From positions 1-5,957 of the forward strand of contig CATPBS010000351.1 in the NCBI GenBank assembly GCA_955652715.1: a DNA stretch of 5,957 nucleotides, in the 5' to 3' direction. The position numbers and the translations under genes are program-made. A model generated the notes under the pieces. That model was not told the DNA's origin. It searched no databases and worked only from the letters and a program-made list of their open reading frames with translations. Shown here piece by piece: positions 4,585-5,957 of this stretch. The number at the start of each line of letters is the position of its first letter. The first letter of the stretch is position 1. This stretch comes from an uncultured Candidatus Udaeobacter sp. (GTDB taxonomy: Bacteria > Verrucomicrobiota > Verrucomicrobiia > Chthoniobacterales > UBA10450).

Positions 4585-5497
4585 CCAGCTCCGTATCTGG
4601 AGAGAAGTGTTCTGTCAGGCCAATTGAATCAACATTGTACAAGAGTTTAGCTAGCAATAGAACGTTGTCGTCAGAAGCGACGTAGATCGTAATCCTGTTC
4701 ACCAAATTTTGGAGCTCAGATTTGAAGTGGTCATCAAATTCTTCTCTATCCACGTTAGGCATCAAAAATATAACATGGTCCAACTTTAAATTCTTAGCGT
4801 TTGGATCGTTATATAACTTTTGGAGCGCCAGGCATACCAACCGGCAGCCAAGACTGTGTGCGATGACAATTATCTTTTGCGGCTTGACTTCATTACTTAT
4901 TGCGTCCAGCAGATTTGCCAGGTGCTTTGTGGATCGAGGTACTTGTAGGAGGTCGCGCGTATAGCCAAGGACCGATTCACTGCTGGTCCAATCAAAAGTG
5001 AGTATATTCGCGTCAATGTTTAAGTCGTGCGCCAGTTGAGCGCAATGTATAGCGCTGAGGTTAAATGAGGGTCTATAGCCGTGGATCCAAATAACTAATG
5101 GCTTCGCCGCCTGATTCTGAAGAAGCCTAATGAAATTCTCATAAGGAATCGACTCCACTTTCCTGATAGCGTCGTCGTTGATCTGAGAGCCTGCTACACG
5201 ATCCTCGGGTATTTGAAGCTTTATGAATCCATACGAGACTTGTCCCGCATAGTCGCTAACGTAGGTAACGTTGCCGTTGCTACGGGGACCTTCTTTTCTG
5301 TCGGTTACGTAATAGATCGTTTGGTTGAAGTTTCTCCTGACTACAAATGGCTGAACTTTCCCGCGAAGTAGGCTAGTCAAAGCTGCGCCCAGATGGGCCC
5401 CGTGACGGGTGAAATAAGCGGCTGTAACCAATCCAAGTATGTAACAGAGCGCTACGAGAAGAAGGACAACGACAGCATTTTTTCGCACGAGCTTCAT
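4562..5497 (-). CDS. Membrane-anchored alpha/beta hydrolase (DUF900 type), frame interrupted before the C-terminus
   Basis: A 311-residue N-terminal and core part of a serine hydrolase of unknown substrate. Residues about 8-28 form one hydrophobic segment after MKLVRKN, a signal anchor or signal peptide, placing the domain outside the cytoplasm. Family marks: IYYVTDRKEG (61-70), VSYGFIKLQIP (87-97), oxyanion strand VIWIHGYRPSFN (135-146), FDWTS (168-172), nucleophile elbow AHSLG with Ser215, and PNVDREEF (247-254) with Asp250 as candidate acid. The catalytic His is not in this frame; it lies in the displaced C-terminal part at 4351..4584. The start is ATG at 5495..5497; a TTG at 5530 is in frame but adds only polar residues. 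The gene is AT-rich: one sampled 60-base line (4621..4680) has 23 G or C against 41 of 60 in a line of the EamA gene (3841..3900), hinting at acquisition. If the frameshift is real the enzyme is probably inactive. Confidence 0.8.
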   Translation of the reverse strand: MKLVRKNAVVVLLLVALCYILGLVTAAYFTRHGAHLGAALTSLLRGKVQPFVVRRNFNQTIYYVTDRKEGPRSNGNVTYVSDYAGQVSYGFIKLQIPEDRVAGSQINDDAIRKVESIPYENFIRLLQNQAAKPLVIWIHGYRPSFNLSAIHCAQLAHDLNIDANILTFDWTSSESVLGYTRDLLQVPRSTKHLANLLDAISNEVKPQKIIVIAHSLGCRLVCLALQKLYNDPNAKNLKLDHVIFLMPNVDREEFDDHFKSELQNLVNRITIYVASDDNVLLLAKLLYNVDSIGLTEHFSPDTELDEIQTFL

Positions 5498-5580
5498 CTT
5501 TGGTTTTGCACGCCCCCGCGTGAAGTACAAAGTGATTGCAGTGCAATTGCAAGCGCTTCGGCACGCACGGTCATCCCCAA

Positions 5581-5618
5581 CGGCCGAGCGTAACGCTGCG
5601 GGCAGAGCGGTCGCTCTG
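5581..5618. repeat. Cluster of three short palindromes, REP-like
   Basis: Within 38 bases lie CGGCCG (5581..5586), AGCGTAACGCT (5587..5597, one central base) and CAGAGCGGTCGCTCTG (5603..5618, six-base arms around GGTC). The last palindrome begins 8 bases past the topoisomerase stop codon on the minus strand and could act as its terminator or as a 3'-end stabilising hairpin; no T-tract follows. The remaining 95-base gap toward the hydrolase shows nothing else I can name. Confidence 0.45.
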
Positions 5619-5625
5619 TACCAAA

Positions 5626-5957
5626 CTAACTGGCGTGATCAGATTCTGTGGTTGCTGGCGTTTTCTCCGGGAACTCGAAACCGACTTTCCCATCTTCCAA
5701 TTTGAGATAGGCCGAGAACGGCCGTCCTCTTTTTGAGATGAATCCCTCGAGGAGATCGGTCTTTCCGGTTGCGAGGAGTTTCTGCGCCTGCTCTTTGGGA
5801 ATGTCGCGGCCGAGAATTGTTTTGCTTAGCTTGAATTTGCAGGGCTTTCGATCTGCCTGGGAACGCTCGCAAATATAGCTGTTCTCAGTTTCAAAATTTT
5901 TTCCGCCGCATTTTGGACATTTGCCGAGTGACTCTTTGCCTGTGAAATCGATTTTAG
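5626..5957 (-). CDS. topB: Type IA DNA topoisomerase (topoisomerase III-like), C-terminal repeat domain, cut by the window edge
   Basis: The last 109 residues of a protein whose start lies beyond the window. They begin KIDFTGKESLGKCPKCGGKNF, with a CxxC pair, then SYICERSQADRKPCKFKLSKTILGRDIP and QAQKLLATGKTDLLEGFISK, and the block RGRPFSAYLKLEDGKVGFEF before a polar tail. This is the pattern of the topoisomerase C-terminal repeat (Toprim_Crpt type: CPKCGG, Y-x-C, C-x-F, ILGR, LL-x-x-GKT, GF-x-SK-x-GRPF, FEF), found at the end of many bacterial topoisomerase III and some topoisomerase I proteins. Four cysteines are available, two in the first CxxC. The catalytic Tyr and Toprim domain are outside the window, so topB versus topA is not settled. 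The stop is TAG at 5628..5626. Confidence 0.8.
   Translation of the reverse strand, partial: KIDFTGKESLGKCPKCGGKNFETENSYICERSQADRKPCKFKLSKTILGRDIPKEQAQKLLATGKTDLLEGFISKRGRPFSAYLKLEDGKVGFEFPEKTPATTESDHAS

Noticed and set aside
1..5957. CRISPR array, tRNA, transposase or defence system
   Set aside because: No regularly spaced repeats, cloverleaf pattern, transposase motif or defence-type protein was found on either strand.

Overview
This window looks like chromosomal DNA of a free-living bacterium. GC content is high over most of its length and drops in one block. The L35 sequence (ending LPFG), the general lack of Shine-Dalgarno sites, the heptamer repeats and the palindromic elements remind me of Verrucomicrobiota (soil Chthoniobacterales type). 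That placement is an inference from resemblance only and was not tested.

Left part (1..1560). The N-terminal third of a type II NADH dehydrogenase leaves the window on the minus strand. Divergent from it is rpmI (ribosomal protein L35), which stands alone without infC or rplT. A small minus-strand lipoprotein gene converges on rpmI. A plus-strand SRP RNA gene follows at about 1098..1195, recognisable by its domain IV (CAGG / GGAA tetraloop / AGCA) on a long hairpin. After it comes a small plus-strand gene of unknown function with a good ribosome binding site.

Middle (1560..3150). A minus-strand group reads nrdR, then an uncharacterised 186-residue protein overlapping nrdR by 14 bases, then a HIT-family (HINT-like) protein. 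The second protein has a helical pattern that may be a degenerate ATP-cone. The nrdR promoter is well placed and carries an NrdR-box-like sequence in its spacer, suggesting autoregulation. The gap before the next gene holds a long imperfect hairpin of about 127 bases, not coding, probably a repeat element or structured RNA.

Right part (3372..5957). A plus-strand ten-helix EamA/DMT transporter converges on a membrane-anchored alpha/beta hydrolase of the DUF900 type on the minus strand. The hydrolase reading frame is split. The core with the nucleophile Ser stops early, and the C-terminal part, with the likely catalytic His and the terminal GYW motif, continues in another frame across a 23-base overlap. 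This gene is clearly more AT-rich than its neighbours and may be acquired. Between it and the window end are a cluster of short palindromes and the C-terminus of a type IA DNA topoisomerase on the minus strand.

The genes are mostly housekeeping (respiration, translation, protein targeting, dNTP control, DNA topology) and do not form one pathway. I found no CRISPR array, tRNA, intact mobile element or clear defence system. The most notable items are the split hydrolase, the long hairpin, and the nrdR promoter with its overlapping partner gene.
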